From the NCBI GenBank assembly GCA_947623455.1, contig OX392545.1, positions 21,984,001-22,048,000 of the forward strand: a DNA stretch of 64,000 nt. Reading direction: 5' to 3'. A model generated the notes under the pieces. The model searched no databases. It was not told the origin of the DNA and saw only the letters and a list, made by a program, of their open reading frames with translations. The DNA comes from Mimachlamys varia. Taxonomy: Eukaryota > Mollusca > Bivalvia > Pectinida > Pectinidae. Each line of letters opens with the position of its first letter. Within the stretch, counting starts at the first letter, position 1. A program made the position numbers and the translations under genes. This document shows, one piece after another, positions 61,247 to 64,000 of this stretch.

Positions 61247-64000
61247 GATAGTCCCGACTAAAGTTTGATATTTTTAAATTGATTCAAAATCCAAGATGGC
61301 CGCTATGACGTCATACTTTAAAATGTTTAAATGGCTATATCTCAATAACCGTTTAATGTTCAGATGTTTCAAAAGTATGTTATTGTAGAATACATCTGGG
61401 GACAACTTTTTTCTTCTATAAGTTATAACAAAATATGTCTCGTAAAAAAGCGGGGCAGAGGTCAAAGTTAATCTATTTTTAGAAATTTTTCATTTTTTAT
61501 TATTATTGAAAACTTTTTCTACAGATCAATAGAGTATGACATTCCGATGATATTGATACCTTCGGTGTCTTGATAGCACTTCCGGTTAAGGTATTACGCC
61601 ATTGTGAACATTTCCCTATATATTCTATGTTAAAAACCATTTCACATTTTAAACTTCTTCTCAAATTCCACTAATGGGATTCAGCTCAAACTTGTCTAAA
61701 ATGATTGTGGGATAGTCCCGACTAAAGTTTGATATTTTTAAATTGATTCAAAATCCAAGATGGCCGCTATGACGTCATACTTTAAAATGTTTAAATGGCT
61801 ATATCTCAATAACCGTTTAATGTTCAGATGTTTCAAAGGTATATAATTGTAGATTACATCTGGGGAAAACTTTTTTCTTCTATAAGTTATAACAAAATAT
61901 GTCTCGCAAAAATGCGGGGCAGAGGTCAAAGTTCATCTATTTTTAGAAATTTTTCATTTTTCATTATTTGTGAAAACTATTTCTACAGATCAATAGAGTA
62001 TGACATTCCGATGATATTGATACCTTCGGTGTCTTGATAGCACTTCCGGTTAAGGTATTACGCTATTGAGAACATTTCCCTATATATTCTATGTTAAGAA
62101 TCGTTTTACATTTTAAACTTCTTCTCAAATTCCAACAGTGGGATTCAGCTCAAACTTGTCAAAAATGATCGTGGGATAGTCCCGACTAAAGTTTGATATT
62201 TTTAAATTGATTCAAAATCCAAGATGGCCGCTATGACGTCATACTTTAAAAAGGTTAAAATGGCTATATCTCAATAACCGTTTAATGTCCAGATGTTTCA
62301 AAGGTATATAATTGTAGATTGCATCTGGGGAAATATTTCTTGTTCTACAAGTTATTACAAAATATGTCTCGTAAAACAGCGCAGTAGAGGTCAAAGTTAA
62401 CCTATTTTTAGAAATTTTTCATTTTTCATTATTTTTTAAAACTTTTTTCTACTGATCAATAGAGTATGTCATTCCGATGATATTGATACCTTCGGTGTCT
62501 TGATACCACTTCCGGTTAAGGTATTACGCCGTTTTGCATTTTCCCCTATATAATCTATATCAAAAACCGTAATTTTGGAACTCTCCTGTGTTTTCTTTAT
62601 ACTCCTTGGCAACAGTAAATAAAAAGTTGCATATACACACATCCCGATCGACTGTTATTCCGGTTACTAATTGTATGTAGATAGTTTTCATAGATAAAGC
62701 AGATCTTATTGTACGTCTAAGGATATTCGTACATTTAGTTGGTACCTTTTTATACAGTTTTATATTGTACAGTGCAATATGATCTTTAGGCCTATCGTTG
62801 CTACGACGGCCGATCACAGCTAGACCGATAGAAGGAAAGTTGATGGCTAACGCGAAACTTATTGTATTTCATGAAACTAAATTCATATCTGGTATTGTTT
62901 GATATTATACTATATTATCTCATCAATCTAAACATAACAAAGTCATCGCAAACGTTTAAAAAACAACAAAATAAGTCTACATGTCAGCCAGTACAAACAT
63001 ACAAAAAATGTACCCGCGGGTCACTGTAAACATTGTGACGTCATCGGAATGTATAACTTGCAACACTGTATCTTTTTTTGAATACACTAATGAGCGACAG
63101 AATGAGGAGCAGCATTAACTTCCATGCGTACATGACAAAGGCTTCAAGGGGCATTTTATGAGGAGTTTACTGGCATATTAGCTCGCTACAGGCGTCTGCT
63201 TCGGACAACTGGAAATTTACATGTCAAACCAGTGAAATGGGACGGGAACATCCTCTAACATTTGACCCCATATCAATCCGCAATCACATATCAAAATCTA
63301 CCAAAAGTATACATTTTTGTAAAGTTAAATATCTGTAGATTTCATTCAATGCAGAATATGTCAACAATTATCTATCTAGATTACTCAGAATCACTGTACT
63401 TAACCAGAACAAATTTTCAGTAGGGACTACAAACGTATGAAACACGCCGTGATAGGCTGATTTAGTTGTGCGAGTCCTTAATAGTGTAAAATACGGTCTT
63501 TGTTAGTGAATTAACGGATGCGCATTACAACTAGCCGCTTTGGCTCAAATGGTAAGGCTATAGTTCATTACGATAGAGACCCGGGTTCGATTCCTGGGCG
63601 GAACACTCAGCAGCATTTTTTTTTTTTAATTTCTTCTTTTTTTCGTTGTAATACATCTATACACGTTATTATCGAGACATCGTAGCAGAAATATCTCATT
63701 TGATTATCGGGACATGTTTAAACAAATCTCATTTGATTGTCGGAACATATGAAACTGGAGGAGAGATTTTCCCATTGTCGGGACAAGTGCTTTTACGACC
63801 GGAAGATACTTAAAATCTGTTAACATTTGATAATTGGGACATACATTTCTCAGCAAATATATATATCACTATCTGATCATTTTGTGCGCTTTAAACGAAC
63901 CGTAATTAGGGCTTAAACTGAGGAAATGTAGTGGTATTATTGGCTTAACAAAACCTTTTTAACGACTTTGAAAAGCTTTTCAAATGCTTACACTTAATTT
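61247..64000 (+). repeat. Satellite unit U15, cut by the window end
   Basis: First 2754 bp of a common unit, so the array continues beyond the window. Confidence 0.95.
63534..63605 (+). ncRNA. tRNA-like sequence, U15 copy
   Basis: Identical 72 nt. Confidence 0.65.

Larger units (their letters stand above)
1..64000. repeat. Compound satellite array, ~3.6-4.0 kb units
   Basis: The whole window is one head-to-tail array interrupted once by a mobile element. Phased on GATAGTCCCGAC, units begin at 1, 3620, 17520, 21534, 25093, 28652, 32271, 35890, 39575, 43212, 46771, 50390, 54009, 57628 and 61247. Units of the same length look identical over long stretches, which implies recent amplification or strong homogenisation. 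Each unit combines ~464-bp subrepeats, a non-repetitive part with a tRNA-like Pol III cassette, and a hairpin/(TTA)n block. No unit holds a convincing protein gene. Because copies are near identical, copy number in the assembly may be inexact. Confidence 0.97.

Overview
This window is eukaryotic nuclear DNA, most likely from an animal. Two things fill it: a long, very homogeneous tandem satellite array covering the whole 64 kb, and one 9,878-bp Polinton/Maverick-type DNA element inserted into one repeat unit (6181-16058). No flanking unique DNA is visible at either end. An aquatic invertebrate such as a mollusc or cnidarian would fit the compound satellite and the Polinton gene style, but the species cannot be read from the sequence.

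Satellite layout. Phased on the motif GATAGTCCCGAC at position 1, the array has 14 complete units and one partial unit. Lengths are 3619 (U1), 4014 (U2, without the insertion), 4014 (U3), 3559, 3559, 3619, 3619, 3685, 3637, 3559, then four of 3619, then a partial unit. Each unit carries three or four ~464-bp subrepeats. A ~1.5-kb non-repetitive part follows, with a 72-nt tRNA-like sequence that has Pol III A and B boxes and a T12 terminator. The unit ends with a diverged subrepeat split by a hairpin/(TTA)n block. Each full subrepeat has a YY1-like AAGATGGCCGC next to a perfect CRE palindrome TGACGTCA. The many 60-85 codon frames in the array are not supported as genes.

Polinton layout. Terminal inverted repeats of about 370 bp (left) and 337 bp (right) are flanked by the 8-bp direct repeat TCAATGCA. 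Three large intact genes lie on the minus strand, in transcription order: a protein-primed family B DNA polymerase with zinc fingers (10076-14005), an A32/FtsK-type packaging ATPase with zinc fingers and several polyglutamine tracts (7993-9750), and a DDE integrase with a C-terminal chromodomain (6821-7975). A TATAAATA octamer precedes each gene. A fourth copy at 14705-14712 has no gene behind it. No capsid or protease gene is visible, so the element has replication, integration and ATPase functions but no recognisable virion genes. About 1.7 kb between the polymerase start and the right TIR is non-coding apart from a possible gene remnant, a degenerate tRNA-like sequence and small repeats.

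History. The empty target site is preserved in U3, which looks identical to U2 by eye, so the insertion followed the duplication of that unit type. Unit types switch at the hairpin/(TTA)n block, which marks it as a recombination or unit junction.
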